NCBI GenBank assembly: GCA_950295325.1
Contig: OX485808.1
Coordinates: 20,854,527 to 20,918,526, forward strand
Length of the DNA: 64,000 bases
Reading direction: 5' to 3'
Origin: Polytrichum commune
Taxonomy: Eukaryota > Streptophyta > Polytrichopsida > Polytrichales > Polytrichaceae
Shown: piece by piece, positions 35,551 through 47,356 of the stretch
Layout of the letters: the number at the start of each line of letters is the position of its first letter
How positions within the stretch are numbered: position 1 is the stretch's first letter
Notes under the pieces: model-generated
Database searches by the model: none
What the model saw: the letters and a program-made list of their open reading frames with translations, nothing else
Told to the model about the DNA's origin: nothing
Program-made: the position numbers and the translations under genes

Positions 35551-36839
35551 ATTGGAAATTTCCAGAGGCTTTTGAAGCTCATTTACGGTAAATTAAAAAA
35601 TTGATCTTCACACTGCTCCTCTTATTGTTGCTCCTTTTGTTCAGTTCGTTAATGCTTGGGCCTGACTCTTCTTCAACTTATTGCAATAAGAAGCAGGTGT
35701 ACGAAAAAAAGATGATTGATTCCTGATAGCCCGTGTCCTTGAATCTATCATTGTGCTTCCAGGATTTTCATCATTTACATGTACATGCTGAATTTCCTGT
35801 GCAATATGCTCATTGTACATGTTTACAAGTTTTAGAAAGATTACCACCAAAGTATGATCATGTCAAATAGTTGATCTGCAGCCACGCACATTGGTACCAG
35901 TACAGACATTCCTGTATCTTCTAAAAAGCATACTTTATTAAAATGATTGGCAAAACATGAGTATTTTCCTGCTTGCATCACCTGTGTACTGAGGATCTGG
36001 ACATGACCTCTGAAGCTTTTTGGGTACTAGAGCAAGATTTCTATCTTCTGAATAATTCGGCTTGAGCAATGTCAAAGTGTTTCATCCTATGCATTACTGA
36101 AATGTGGGAAAAACAAACTTTAGCTTCCCACGTGAAGCTTGGACACTGCTCATGGTATGCAGTGTCACTAGCACGTTGCGAATATTGTAGTAAACTGGAG
36201 TGGAATCGATTTCAAAGTCTAGGAACCTGAAAGGCTTATGGGAATATAAGTACATCAAGGTGGAGCTGACAAGTTCCTAGAATAACAGAGTGCAGTGAGC
36301 TTTGTGAGATAATGGTAAATATCAACATGATGATTAAGTTGGTTGAAAAGACTTGAAGCGACATAGTTTACACCTATTATTGTGGGCTGAAAAGTTAGCG
36401 TGGCTAGAAAAGACTGGCCCACTGTATTTTATGTGAGGGTTGAAAATTAGGGTGGCTTATACATAAATGATCTATAAATATTCAAATGTTAGGTGTTAAC
36501 ATGATATTGCGAGCTTTAGTATGATGTTGCTATTTTTAGTGTTACATTGATATTATGCTTTCAACTCATAATAATTCATCTTCTTGCAAAAAACTTTGAT
36601 TCCATATTCTTGGCTTGAATATATGATACTATAAGCTTAGAAATGGTGTGGACTAAGAAAAGTTACATTGATGAAAATATAATTATGATATGTCAAAACT
36701 ATAGTGGACCACAATAATAGATGTAAAAGGTGTACATGGCACGGCGTTCTGCATTAAGACAATGAACTTCTCTCTAATCGGGTTGTAAATGATGCATTCA
36801 TGTACAAACTGTGTTACACTTTTAACAACGTTGTAAGTG
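35551..36839. other. CM 3' flank and intergenic DNA
   Basis: Probably includes the CM 3' UTR, though the poly(A) signal is not clear. Beyond about 36350 the DNA becomes AT-rich with no gene recognised. Confidence 0.4.
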
Positions 36840-37150
36840 CAATTTTCAATCAGATTTCTGATGATGCTTCATCATAGATTTGCTAATGCAACACAAGTTT
36901 TGTTGTGTAAATCTAATTGGTAGAAGTTGGAGAGCATGCAAAACGAATCGAATAACACCCACATACCTTAAGCCCTCCGCCTATGCATTGAACCCTCCTT
37001 TAGTCATGGTAAATGATAGTGCACATTTGTTGATTTTTGGATTGAATACATAGGTCCTCTCAATTGTGTTCATTATTGAGTGTAGAGTGGTTATTAATAC
37101 TCATAGATATAGTCTGATCTCTTTTAAACATGTGTCTTTATAGTGTTTGC
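36840..37150. repeat. Partial element: segment X plus inverted end repeat A
   Basis: Partner of 27540-27850. X here is 36840-36970 in the same orientation; the inverted A is 37050-37150. Confidence 0.6.
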
Positions 37151-37456
37151 TTTATGGTCCTCATTGAGCCACATACCAATCAAATACAGGGGTCCGATCA
37201 AGAAGAGGAACCAAATGACACATGCGTACCTTTCATGCATAGAGAACTCGCGTATAGAGCAAACAAGTACATGCTTTGTGGGTGTCACCAATACCAAGAC
37301 CACATGCCTTCTTCGTAGCACGATACCGTACGTTGCAAGCATATTCATCACAAATGAATTTAAAATTTGAGCAAAGTTTCGTGTGTTGCGTTAATATTAG
37401 TTGATTGTGTCATCTCAAACAATAATTTAGCATTTTAGCAAGAGACGGTTTCATAT

Positions 37457-37660
37457 GCAAGTATACTTCTCATCCATCCAACATAAAAGCCTTGAAATGG
37501 CATGCAATCCAGAGGTTACTTTTTGAAGTTGATTTGACATTGAAATCAACTTTCATGACCCCGATTTAGTTTACTTGATGTCATGTGAGACGAATTGGCA
37601 ACAAACCTATAGGGGGTTGAGTCTTTATGTTGGACAAATGAGAGGTACGCTCGTATACGA
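37457..37660. mobile_element. 200 bp MITE with CTCATYCATCCAACAT ends, copy 1 of 3
   Basis: Left GTATACTTCTCATCCATCC followed by AACATAAAAG; right inverted CCTCTCATTTGTCCAACATAA. The body contains CAACAAACCTATAGGGGGTT, shared with the copies at 52977-53157 and 63146-63336. No frame. Confidence 0.7.
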
Positions 37661-38577
37661 GAATTCCCTCTCTCCACATTTTAGTATCAAAGTGTCGAAC
37701 ATGTTCATAACCTACGGTATTGTTTCCAACTAATCCTTGTTGCTTTGTCTCTACTTTTCTAGAGGAAGTTTCCGAACATGTTGTGAATACTACTAAACAC
37801 ACTACGAGAGCCGGACCATAGTACAATGCTAGAAAACCAAAGTTGAGAGCAAGACTTAGTTAACCGCCAAAACGCGGCCAAAGTGAGATGGTTGGAAGAC
37901 TAGTAGTTAAGATTTTCGATCTTGACTTGTCCACGAATGAAGGAGTCCACATTTGTGACTTGGGGATTTAAGACATAAATGGGCACCATGAAATCTCGAT
38001 AATTTCTCGCTCCTTTACCCACTACCAATTAAATCTATCCAACCACGCATGCTTAGAGATGCTTGCATCATAGAAGTAGGTTGTGTTTTCTTCCTTTTTC
38101 CCTTTTTTTTCTTCTTCCAAATAAGTCCGTACCATGAGGCAAGCCTACAAAAGTTGAGGATTTTAACAAAGTTAATGACATAAGTTTCCAAACAATTGAT
38201 CGATAGCGTACTTCTAGTCTAGCAATTGTTGACCTTGTCCTCTATAAAGTTCACACCAATGTTGGTTTGGTATTGCTTTTTTCTTCTTTTTTGGTACAAA
38301 TAGGGTAAGGATGTATGATGGTTTTTTTATAATTTTTTTTTTATAATGATTATTTGATTAAGTACCATTTTCAGGTGTATATGTCATGTAGGAACCTTCA
38401 CACCTAGGCAAAATTGTTCTACCATCAATATGGTTGAGAATGATACTGATCCAAATAGTGACTCTAGTTTACAAAGATGCTCTCACCTTGACATACCCAC
38501 CAAATATCAACGTATGACTAGTAATTACAATTTTGATCACCCCTCCCCCTACGCTTCAAGTTTGCTCGACAAGAAAG

Positions 38578-38950
38578 TTAAGTTATTAAGCTCCTCGTTA
38601 ACAAGGAGAAATATAATAAGTAAATGGCAAGGAGACATCCTTGATGAACTCCTTTGTGGATTTGGGAAATAGGAAGTCTACCACCCGTCAACATTGATTG
38701 CCACTTCCGGTCTTTGGGGTAAAAGCTTTTAGTCATGTGGATGAAATCTACATGCACTCCAAACCTTTCAAGAGCATCAAACATAAAATCTCCGTGCATT
38801 TGGTCATAGGTTTTGGCAAAGTCAAGTTTCAAGATACATCACTTTCTAAAATATCACCAAAGCTAAGTTTGTTGGAGAGAATCAAACATTTCTCTAGATT
38901 GATTTTGCTGTTAACCATCCATTGTACAATGCGGGAGGCTAAGGTGGACA
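38578..38950 (-). pseudogene. LINE reverse-transcriptase fragment
   Basis: The minus-strand frame 38832-38578 contains KLDFAKTYDQMHGDFMFDAL and, further on, HKGVHQGC. These correspond to the palm motifs of plant L1/RTE-type reverse transcriptases (KLDFAKAYD..W.F and G..QGCPLSP). The YADD catalytic box is not present. A second minus frame just upstream (38940-38830, INLEKCLILSNKL) fits the preceding fingers region but is in another frame, so the fragment is frameshifted and dead. No 5' or 3' end of the LINE is visible. Confidence 0.75.
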
Positions 38951-39008
38951 TGTGTCCATGCAAGAAAAAGTGCCAAGTGGCTAAACCGTTGATTAGATTT
39001 GTATCCAA

Positions 39009-39534
39009 GGGCCGGTTCACACAGAGTCCCAAGTCTTAAGTCCTACTTGAGGTCAATCTGTGCAATCTTAGCCGTTGAGAGCATGATAGTTGGGACTTAT
39101 CTTACCACTTCACAGGGGTCCCAAGTCCTAAGTCCCAAGTATGACATGGATGCCTACATGGCATCATTTTTTGGAGGTGAGGCTTGGGACTTGTGTTGAG
39201 AGCTGGGTCGAACAAAAAGCTAGATCCAACCCAAGTCTTCCGAGAAAATTAGCATAAATTAATCAAGATCTGACTTTGATGATAATTAACCATATTTTCA
39301 TGGTGTCTTGAGGCTCAAAAGTGGGGATTTTGCTTCCATGTTGGGACTTGCTAACATAACATAACATTACTTAGTTGCGTTGACTTCAGATTCAATCTAA
39401 AGTAGTGGGATTCCGGCATCCGGAGTCTTTATTCTAGAATCTACTGTTAGGCCCATGAACACAACTCAACAGTTGAGTAGTGTTATGTAAGTGGGACTTG
39501 GGACTTGGGACTTGGGACCCCATGTGAACCAACC
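39009..39534. mobile_element. TIR element, GGGCCGGTTCACAC tip, TCCCAAGTC subterminus, copy 1 of 2
   Basis: Left GGGCCGGTTCACACAGAGTC followed by CCAAGTCTTAAGTC; right inverted GGGTTGGTTCACATGGGGTC followed by CCAAGTCCCAAGTC. The right flank has TAA; the left flank is CAA. The interior (TTGAGGTCAATCTGTGCAATC, GTTGAGAGCATG, CCCAAGTATGACATGGATG) is shared with 61815-62171. It contains many direct and inverted GGGACTTGG words. No frame. Confidence 0.75.
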
Positions 39535-39826
39535 CTAAGTACACAATAAGTGGTGAATTTTATGACTATAAGAAGGGAAAAAAAAGGGGAAAAAGGGAAA
39601 GAAAAAAAAAACCAATAACATGTTGTCGGTATGTGGCCCAACCAAAGCAAGGGGCAATGAGGAATTGAAAGCTAGGGGCAAGGCTAGAAGAATTGGGGTA
39701 GGGACATGGTAGGACTTACAAGTCATGTGCACATTCTCTTGACAATCATGATCGTTGTTACTAAATTGAAGGATGCATTTGGATTATCAATGCTATCAAT
39801 ACATTAGGTACTTCTTGTGTTAACTA

Positions 39827-40048
39827 CATTGAATATCCCAATTAGTGCGTGTTACTATTTGGAGTTACGTATCGCAATAATGTCTTACTCAGGAGTTCAA
39901 TTGTTACTAATAGAAAGCTCAATAGATTGTTCGGACATTATAGAAGATAACGACTTTTTTTGGTAAACTATTGCATCCCTCATTAAATAGTTCTAGCATT
40001 GCGTAACTTCAAATAGTAACACGCACTAATTGGGATAATCATTGTACT
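39827..40048. mobile_element. 220 bp MITE, ATTTGGAGTTACG subterminus
   Basis: Left CATTGAATATCCCAATTAGT followed by GCGTGTTACTATTTGGAGTT; right inverted AATGATTATCCCAATTAGTG followed by CGTGTTACTATTTGAAGTT. Same subterminal block as at 21364, 41336 and 51060. Confidence 0.7.
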
Positions 40049-40348
40049 AGCTGCATTTTTTTTTATTCAATTGATTCTTTGTTGTTTGTATGCCTTTGTT
40101 TTTCTCTTAAAACACATAGTCACAACCTTGGGACTTACAATAATTGCATCGAACACAATGTATATGAGAGCAAAGGAAAACCCAATGAATGGGTAATGTA
40201 GGAAAGGAAGGGAGAGAAGAGGAGGAGGAGGAGAACATAATTACAAGGAAGGAGGAGAAGAGGAAAAAGAATGGCGAGAGGGAGGAACTAAGGGAGAAAG
40301 AGAAGAGTGACTTCACTTGTTTTTGTTGGACATATGTGAACATCTTAC

Positions 40349-40753
40349 CCTGGGGGGTGCACTCCATTGTCAAGTTGAACACCACATGCGATAAAAAAAA
40401 AATCTACTTTTTACATAAAGCATCACCAAAATGGGCCAAAATTTTATCAATTTTTTTCATGAGTAGATATACATGGTATCTATTACATAGTAAAAAAAGG
40501 TAACCAAATTTTATGATTTTTTTAATATATAAAACATACCGTTTCTAACTAGAATGACGCATAATTGAACTAAAACAATTACTAAACAAAAAGATGACTA
40601 AAAATTTCAAAAAATATATACAAAAGATATTATCAATGGTTATGTATATGTAGAAAAATATCATAATTCTTAAAAATATCTATAGCATAAAATATAGGGT
40701 AGCAAACTTTTATTACATGTGGTTATGAAACGTAAGGGGTTGTGATCGCCCTG
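40349..40753. mobile_element. hAT-type MITE, sibling of 28467-28864
   Basis: Carries TGCACTCCATTGTCAAGTTG followed by AACACCACATGCGA at the left and, inverted, the AT-rich interior of 28467-28864 (for example TTTCTAACTAGAATGACGC). It is flanked by the direct repeat TGAACATCTTAC (left copy ending 40348, right copy ending 40763), longer than the expected 8 bp, so the exact border is uncertain by a few bases. No frame. Confidence 0.75.
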
Positions 40754-41335
40754 AACATCTTACTCATTATGTGACACGTTTATAGATATCTTCCTTTAAA
40801 CATCACAAGATATATCTACGAGCATATGAAACCTGGATAAGTGACTTACATCACTAGAAAATTGTCTTACGTCATTGGGAAAAACTGCAAATCTATCACA
40901 ATGATAGATATGTGTATTTCTTCCAACAACGTAGAAAATTTGTGAAAGACTCATATGCTTGTAGTGTAATGTCAAGGAGAGGTCCATTGTTTGGACCACA
41001 TGTGAATATGTAGAGGTGAAACAAGTCCAAATCATATGGCTTCATTCCGAGGCCATGGATTTGGACTTGGTGTGATAGAGAGAGTGATGGGAGGAATTTG
41101 TAAAGGATCGACCAATTCTCTTTAAATTGGGCCTTTATTTACGACAACCCAAAAGTCGGACTCTCAAAAAGAAATATAGTTAGACCAAGATGGCTGCAAT
41201 TGTGACACATGTACATGAACACTAGCCGAGTTTGTGGCTTTACTTATACAAAAGTTGTATGTCTCCGGTCAAGGAGTCGTGGCAACCATGTAAGTTGAAG
41301 ATGAAAACATTGGGTATTTTTTTATGGCTCAAAGT

Positions 41336-41555
41336 ACACTAAATATGATATTTAGTGTGACAAACTGTTCAGAGTTACATGTTCCTATATCTTTTTATGA
41401 TTAATGTACTTTTTTTACCAAGTAAAGATGTTAATGTTCTATAGTGTCTAACAACCAATTCGACCATGGTTGGTAAAAATTTGAGATGTATAGTAGATAG
41501 TTATCGCATTGCGTAATTCCAAATAATAGGTCACACTAAATATCATACTTAGTGT
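41336..41555. mobile_element. 220 bp MITE whose tips are 23-bp palindromes
   Basis: Starts with a palindrome (ACACTAAATAT, one base, inverse arm) and ends with its near-copy at 41533-41555. Inside each tip lies a GTGAC..TATTTGGAATTACGC block shared with the other MITEs of this family. Confidence 0.75.
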
Positions 41556-41688
41556 AGTGTTGTTCAAGTAGATTTGACCTCCCCCCCAATAATAGCATCA
41601 AAGGTTCTAAATTATTGTTATGACATTAAGTTGGTATGAACCAGCCATGAATCTATAGGGCCCGATAGATTTTTTACAGGACCCCTGA

Positions 41689-42187
41689 GGGCCAATTCAC
41701 ACACGAGCCAAGAGCCATGACCATGAAATTGTGAGAGCCCAAAAGAAAGTGTTCAATGGCCGTCCCAACACACCTCCAAAATCATGTTGTGTGGTCACGG
41801 ATCCTCAAGTGTAGTGTGAAGTCATACGTGACCGGGCCCTCAACCAAATGCTATTTCAATGACCTATTCATGCGGGTCGTCACACATGATAAAATAAAAT
41901 AAATCAACGGTTGTGAGCGTTCGGAGTGCCATGGTCTCCCGGTTTTGTGTTAAGCCTCCCTCCAAGAAGTGGTTCTTGAAAATAGTCCAAGCGACCATGA
42001 AACATGATCCATTTGATGCCATGTAAGAATCCATGTAGACTTTGCATCCATCATGCATCCAAATACTCTGTTGGTCCCTCAAGCGTAGTGTGAAGTAGTG
42101 AAATTGGACCGGCTCCGCCTTTCCCACCAATGAGAGTGCTTGAAATGTATTGGTCACGGGCCCTCAGTCTCGTGTGTGAAGTGGGCC
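41689..42187. mobile_element. 500 bp TIR element, GAGCCAAGAGCC subterminus, TGA target duplication
   Basis: Left GGGCCAATTCACACACGAGCC; right inverted GGCCCACTTCACACACGAG; TGA on both sides (41686-41688 and 42188-42190). Same subterminal family as 42999-44514. Several internal inverted copies of the tip region. Minus-strand frames across it are shadows. Confidence 0.8.
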
Positions 42188-42782
42188 TGATATGGTTGTC
42201 ACAAATATTAAGTTCATCGAATCTATTTAACTTTGGACTCATGCAAAGTGTTTAATACACTTGAGCACATTCACATTACACTACCATGTGTCAAATGGGC
42301 AATCGATTTGCCATTATACTCATACATTGGAACGCGTCATTGAGTCTTTAAACATTGACTTTCCATCTCGGCTTCATATTTTGACCATGTTGAATCACCT
42401 TTGCGCTATTGCAACGAACTACATCGTTTTTAGTATTTAGCATCACTTTCTACTTGGATTTATGCAATGCTCGAATTTATCGTTTCGTATATAAGTGCTC
42501 CCTCAATAACATCCTCAAGAATACAAGTGCTATGATGTCGGTGTAAACATGTAAAGCACCCCTTCTAATGAGCAACATTGTTGTGGGGTTGGTATGGAAC
42601 TGTCGTAAACGTGAAGGAGGTATTGGAACAAATTGAATTCCTTTCAGAAACATAGAGGAAATTAGCAAATTTTAACAGTGTTGATTTCATCACAAGACAC
42701 AGGGTGAATAATAATAATATGTAGCACTCCAGAAAGAAAGAAAAGAAAAATTACGCCAGTACGTAAATACCGGCATGAAGGT

Positions 42783-42961
42783 GAGCCCGTTGGCCTAGTG
42801 CTGATCACGGTATTCCGTGATGCAGCATAGGTTTTATGCCTCCGTTAGTAGTTCCTGTAGCACTCTTAAGTACACTAGAAACTAAGTTCGTCTCGTGATA
42901 GTATACAACATTTTTCAGCAAGGTTAGAGTGTTCTATATATATATATATATATATATATAT
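42783..42961 (+). mobile_element. tRNA-derived SINE candidate with (TA)n tail
   Basis: GTTGGCCTAGTG at 42789-42800 is a good Pol III A box. GGTTTTATGCCTCC about 40 nt later is a weak B box. The sequence then runs about 100 nt and ends in a (TA)13 tract at 42935-42961. That order (tRNA-like head, unrelated body, simple-repeat tail) is the SINE layout. The B box is poor and no target duplication was identified. Confidence 0.5.
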
Positions 42962-43202
42962 GGTGCCAAAGGAACTAGCTTGGAATTGGAGGCTCTAAGG
43001 GCCACTTCACACATGAGCCAAGAGCCGTGACCTTGTAATGGTGAGGACCCTTCACTCTCATCCAAAGGTTGTACCATGGGTGTTGGGAAAGTTGTTTTAT
43101 GTAGTCACGGGCCCACAAGCATAGTGTGAAGTGAGAATGGACCATGTTGCGGGACCATTGCATTTTTTGTTGGCGGAAAAAGAGGGGAGGATTTGGTTTT
43201 GT

Positions 43203-43357
43203 AATGTAACTATACCTAGTTACCATCCTACGATGACGAGGCGTCCTCAACGACGAGGCTAATTGACAATATGATATTGTAAAGTAACTACACCTAGTTG
43301 CCATCCTACGACGACGAGGCGTCCTCAACGACAAGGCTAATTGACAATGTGACATTT
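43203..43357. repeat. Two tandem 78-bp units
   Basis: CCATCCTACGAYGACGAGGC and GTCCTCAACGAC recur 78 bp apart (CCATCC at 43223 and 43301) with a few substitutions. Confidence 0.85.
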
Positions 43358-43494
43358 AATGTATACCATGATGACGAGGTTGGGTGTATGGACACCTAGT
43401 CATCGACGGTAGTGTCATTGTAAGGTAAATACCAATATTGATGGATAATTGAATATTCTAACCACATGTGCCAGTGTGTAAGCGGAGGATGATG

Positions 43495-43852
43495 GGAGCT
43501 AGACAACTCCTAGTTGAAGATGGATGGATTGGAGTTAGACAACTCCAGATTGACAACATGTGCACTGGAGTTAGACAGCTCCGCATATAGTGCATTGGAA
43601 TTAGACCATTCCATATTGAGAACATGTGCACATGAGTTAGACAACTCTCGATGAGGTGCATTGGAGTTGGACCGCTCCAGAATTGGAAAGATGAATGTTA
43701 TTCATTGGAGTTAGACAACTCTTAATGAATAGATGGATCTAGTTGGAATTAGACAATTCCAACTAGAAGAATGAATGGATGAATTTAGTTGGAATTAGAC
43801 AATTCCAACTAGGAAGAAGGATGGATGAATCCAATTGGAATTAGACAATTCC
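43495..43852. repeat. Array of ten GGARTTAGACAAYTCC hairpin palindromes
   Basis: Sixteen-base near-palindromes start at 43495, 43531, 43567, 43597, 43633, 43663, 43707, 43745, 43791 and 43837, spaced 30-46 bp. Each reads arm (GGAGTT or GGAATT), loop AGAC, complementary arm (AACTCC or AATTCC). The early units use GGAG/CTCC and the last three GGAATT/AATTCC, so both arms changed together. Spacers carry diverged words such as CAACATGTGCA and GATGGATGAAT. The minus-strand frame 43661-43458 reads the array as a repeated SCLTP peptide, which I treat as a by-product. Confidence 0.85.
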
Positions 43853-44514
43853 AATTGGAAGAATGAGATTGAGATAAGAGATGGAAGAAGGTTCTAGAAG
43901 AACCAAAGATAGAAGATTCATAGTAGAACTAAAAGATAGAGCTATGAATATGATATTTTTACTATATGTAAAGATAGAAAGTAAAAGTAGTGCTTCGGCA
44001 TAAGAAGAAGCTCGGGGGAGGAGAGAGGACCTTTGGTCTCTCTCCTATGGTCGGGTGGTTGAGCTTTAACCAAAACATACTTGGTCTATGATTGTTTTGG
44101 GTTGATACGTGTTAGTGTGGAAGTTGGTGATAAACCGGTGAGAGGTTCGTTACAGGTTTAATATAATATGTTTCAAAATTTATCAATTTAAGAGAATTAC
44201 TTGGTGGTGTTTGTGTGTCCTGGAATCTGCCATGTTGGAAAAAAATATTTAAAAAATCCATGGTCTCCTGGAATTTTATTCAGGCCCACCTCTTCGAGGT
44301 GGGTCTGACGCAAATTCCGGTAGACCATGCACCCTTATCCACAACCTGCCATGTAAGACTCCATGTAAACTTTTCATCCACAAACTTTTCTTTGGGCCTT
44401 TAGGCCTTCACCTCCTAATGGGAAGTGAACTTGGACGGTCTCCGCCGTTTCGACCAATGAGAGCTCTTGCATTGCCATGGTCAGGGGCCTTCAGCCTTGT
44501 GTGTGAAGTGGCCC

Positions 44515-46274
44515 TAATTCTCGAACAACAAGCTTGAGTTCAAATATTCTTTTACTCATCAGTCCGAGTCGGGTTTATGGTGGCTGGGTAAATCACTGTC
44601 AAAAGCTCTACTAAATGTTGTAATTAGTGTCACCAGTTCTATTTGTTTGGTCAATACTAATTTCAAAAACACCTGTGTAGTGTCATCAACGCTAAATGTA
44701 AACGTCATATCATTCGTCATTCATTATTAAAAAAAAGTTTAAAAAAGAAGAAGCATTTGGGCATTTTAGAGCTTCAATGTTTCCATTATTGTCACTTACT
44801 GAGTGACTTTTCATTCATGACAAAATATCATTATAGTAAAGGTAAGATGCAGAATATACCAAGCTAAAAGCGGATAAACTAGAAAGGAAGTTGGGATGAT
44901 AACATTTGTAAACTTGTTCATAAGAAGTGTCATTAGGAAGTTTATCACAGTGGCATAAAATAACATATGACACTAAATAGAATGTTTAGTGTAGCTTCTT
45001 GAGCCACATACCGGACATCCCTTGTGCCCGACAACCCCTACATTCCAACACCTTTGTTCATGACATGACCCACTTGTCCCATAGCTATGTTCAATAAAGC
45101 CACTTTGGGTTTATATAAGAGCTCGTGGCTATGAGCAAGGTGAAGCCTCTCTCTCTAGCATAAATCAATCGACCCGGTAACAAAATATAACCTCAAAAGA
45201 AAATTACCTTAGGGTTAGGTAAGTTTTACCTAATAAACATCCACCATAGATATTGTGCTATGCATCTATGGCCAAGGATTATTATCTAATCCTATATTAA
45301 GTGAAAGAGGACATGAGAACCTTCTTTCACAGGCTAAGCCACAATGGCAGTTTACCCTAAGTAACTTTTGGGATTAGTGTAAGTGGTGCAGACTAGTTAA
45401 GGTGGGAAGTGTGTGTAACTTGCCACAAATTTCGGTCGCACAAGGTTCAAATGGCTAAGGAACATGTAGAATACTCATTGGCAGTATGTCTATTCAATGA
45501 TAGAAAATGTATGATTATGTTGTACATGATTTGTGTGACATAGATAACAATTGGGTTCTCTTATTATTCACCTCATGTATGTTACTAACCCTCTCTTTGG
45601 ATTTGGTTGGTGGCATGTGGCATAGGTGAGGTAGACTATTCACAAATTTGATGACACCCTTAGGTTTTGTATATCATCTTCTTTCAACAATAATATGTGT
45701 ATGTTGCTTAGATATTCTACAAGATGATTTGGAATACAAAACAATTATGATTTGTGATAGAACTTTGAAGTACTTTTGAACATGTCTTATATGCTATTTT
45801 GAATTTGACTTTGTAAACTTTGGATATGGAATGCAACACCTTACTTAAGGGTACAAAGGATGAAACCTCAATAGTTTGAGTGACTAAGGTTTTAACTTAT
45901 TTAGATGCATACCGAGATGAGACAGTCACAAAAGTATGGAGATAGTTATGTAGAGATATGGTCATGAGGGATGGTCCCACCCACCCTCGCGGGTTTTGAA
46001 AGGTACATAGATATGTAGCAGAATGGGTTGGCCTTTGAACAAAAGGATGTATTAAGAAATGACTAAGCTTGAAAGTAAACATGGATCTACTCAAGAAATG
46101 CACAACTGTCTCCAGATAAACATGTTTGACCAAATCTAATCTAATAACAACCGTTTATTGCCTTCATCTTTTTAACTACAAGGTTTGACACATTAAGTTA
46201 TCACTGCAATGTCACAAACATTGTTGTACACCATGTGACATAACATTACTTAGCAATATGGGCCCTCGGAATAC
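44515..46274. other. Intergenic with one ACACTAAATA palindrome element end
   Basis: The palindrome at 44970-44992, read inverted, is followed by TGTCATATG..TGCCACTGTGATAAAC..AATGACACTTCTTATGA. This matches the sequence following the palindrome at 63786, so an element of that type occupies part of roughly 44580-44992. The rest shows no gene. Confidence 0.5.
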
Positions 46275-46621
46275 ACTCTAAACTCTATAATATCAGGCTT
46301 ATGGCAACCAAAGTGCATGTGATATTGAGGAGTTTTGTAGTGTTAACATGCATGCATGATAAAAGAGAATTAGTGTAGCTTGTGACATTATGGAATAACA
46401 CAAAGTCAACATTGCAATAACGATAATAATTACATTGTGATGTTTGTGAACATATGGTTTGAATTCTATGGTGGTTTATTTTAATGTCAAAATATGTGAT
46501 ATATGGAAGGGAACATGATAACAAGGAGTGAAATTCGAACCAAGAACATCCATTCCTTAGGATTTTGGGATATAAGAGGAGGAGCGATATTAAGAAGGTT
46601 GATATTACGGAGTTCAGAATG
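46275..46621. mobile_element. TA-flanked CACTCTAAACTC element, inverted copy
   Basis: Third member of the family at 28203 and 54178, in opposite orientation and internally deleted. Left CACTCTAAACTCTATAATATC; TA at 46273-46274 and 46622-46623. AAATTCGAACCAAGAACATCC is the inverse of the body word near the left end of the other copies. Confidence 0.7.
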
Positions 46622-47356
46622 TATGATAGTGGGATGTTGGGAGCTCAGTTCGAATTTGAGTTTTCATGTGTGTTACCGAGCATCCCATTGTTATATGCTG
46701 AGGGTATATAAAATGAGTGTTGATTGGTAAGTAATGTTATGGAAGGTTCCAATAACTAGCCCAATATAGTTAAATCCCCGGATCCAAGTGGTGGAAAAGA
46801 ACAAACCCAACTTGCTCAACAATGTTATGTAATATCATATGGAACCTTTTCATAAGTTATGGCCCAAAGACCTTATTAGTCTAAAAAGAAAGAAAAAAGG
46901 GAAGAAAGTAAAACAAAGATACACAACCCACATTGGAATTGCCATTGGCGTAAATTACGGTGTTACTTCATTTTCGAGTTGGTCTAAGTTTATATGTAAT
47001 CCCCAAACGGGCATTATGAGAATTAGAGGGACAACGATGATCACTACTTCCTTTCAAGGTGAACACCTTGCACGGGCACAAACAAGCCAACCAATGCCTA
47101 TCTATCTCCCTTAAGGGGAAGCCCCTAGGTTCCCAGTCCCACATGATAAGTTGAAAATATCCGGTTCATCGAAATACCCCCCACTATGATGGGGTGGACC
47201 ATAGATGGTAGGGTGCACTGTATTCAAGTGCTAGGAAGGTCACCCATCCAATGTTCCAATATGTATTATGTATGCATCCTTCAAAACTTCAATGCTTGGA
47301 CTTCAAGTATTCAAATCAAATGTTGAAGGTCAATTCCCAAGGAATTTAGGAATCAA
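46622..47356. other. Intergenic, no supported gene
   Basis: No gene or clear terminal repeat recognised. The 276-base frame at 46839 has a low-complexity lysine run and no family signature. Confidence 0.35.

Larger units (their letters stand above)
42999..44514. mobile_element. 1.5 kb TIR element, GAGCCAAGAGCC subterminus, TAA target duplication
   Basis: Left GGGCCACTTCACACATGAGCC; right inverted GGGCCACTTCACACACAAGGC; TAA flanks both ends (42996-42998 and 44515-44517). It holds two tandem arrays (43203-43357 and 43495-43852). The termini resemble 41689-42187. No transposase. Confidence 0.8.

Noticed and set aside
43458-43661. Repetitive SCLTP-type minus-strand peptide
   Set aside because: It is the translation of the hairpin minisatellite, has no upstream gene structure and lies in a MITE.
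43495-43852. CRISPR-like array (regular short palindromic repeats with spacers)
   Set aside because: The host is a plant with spliced genes. Repeats are only 16 bp, spacers are related to each other and irregular in length, and no cas-like gene is present.
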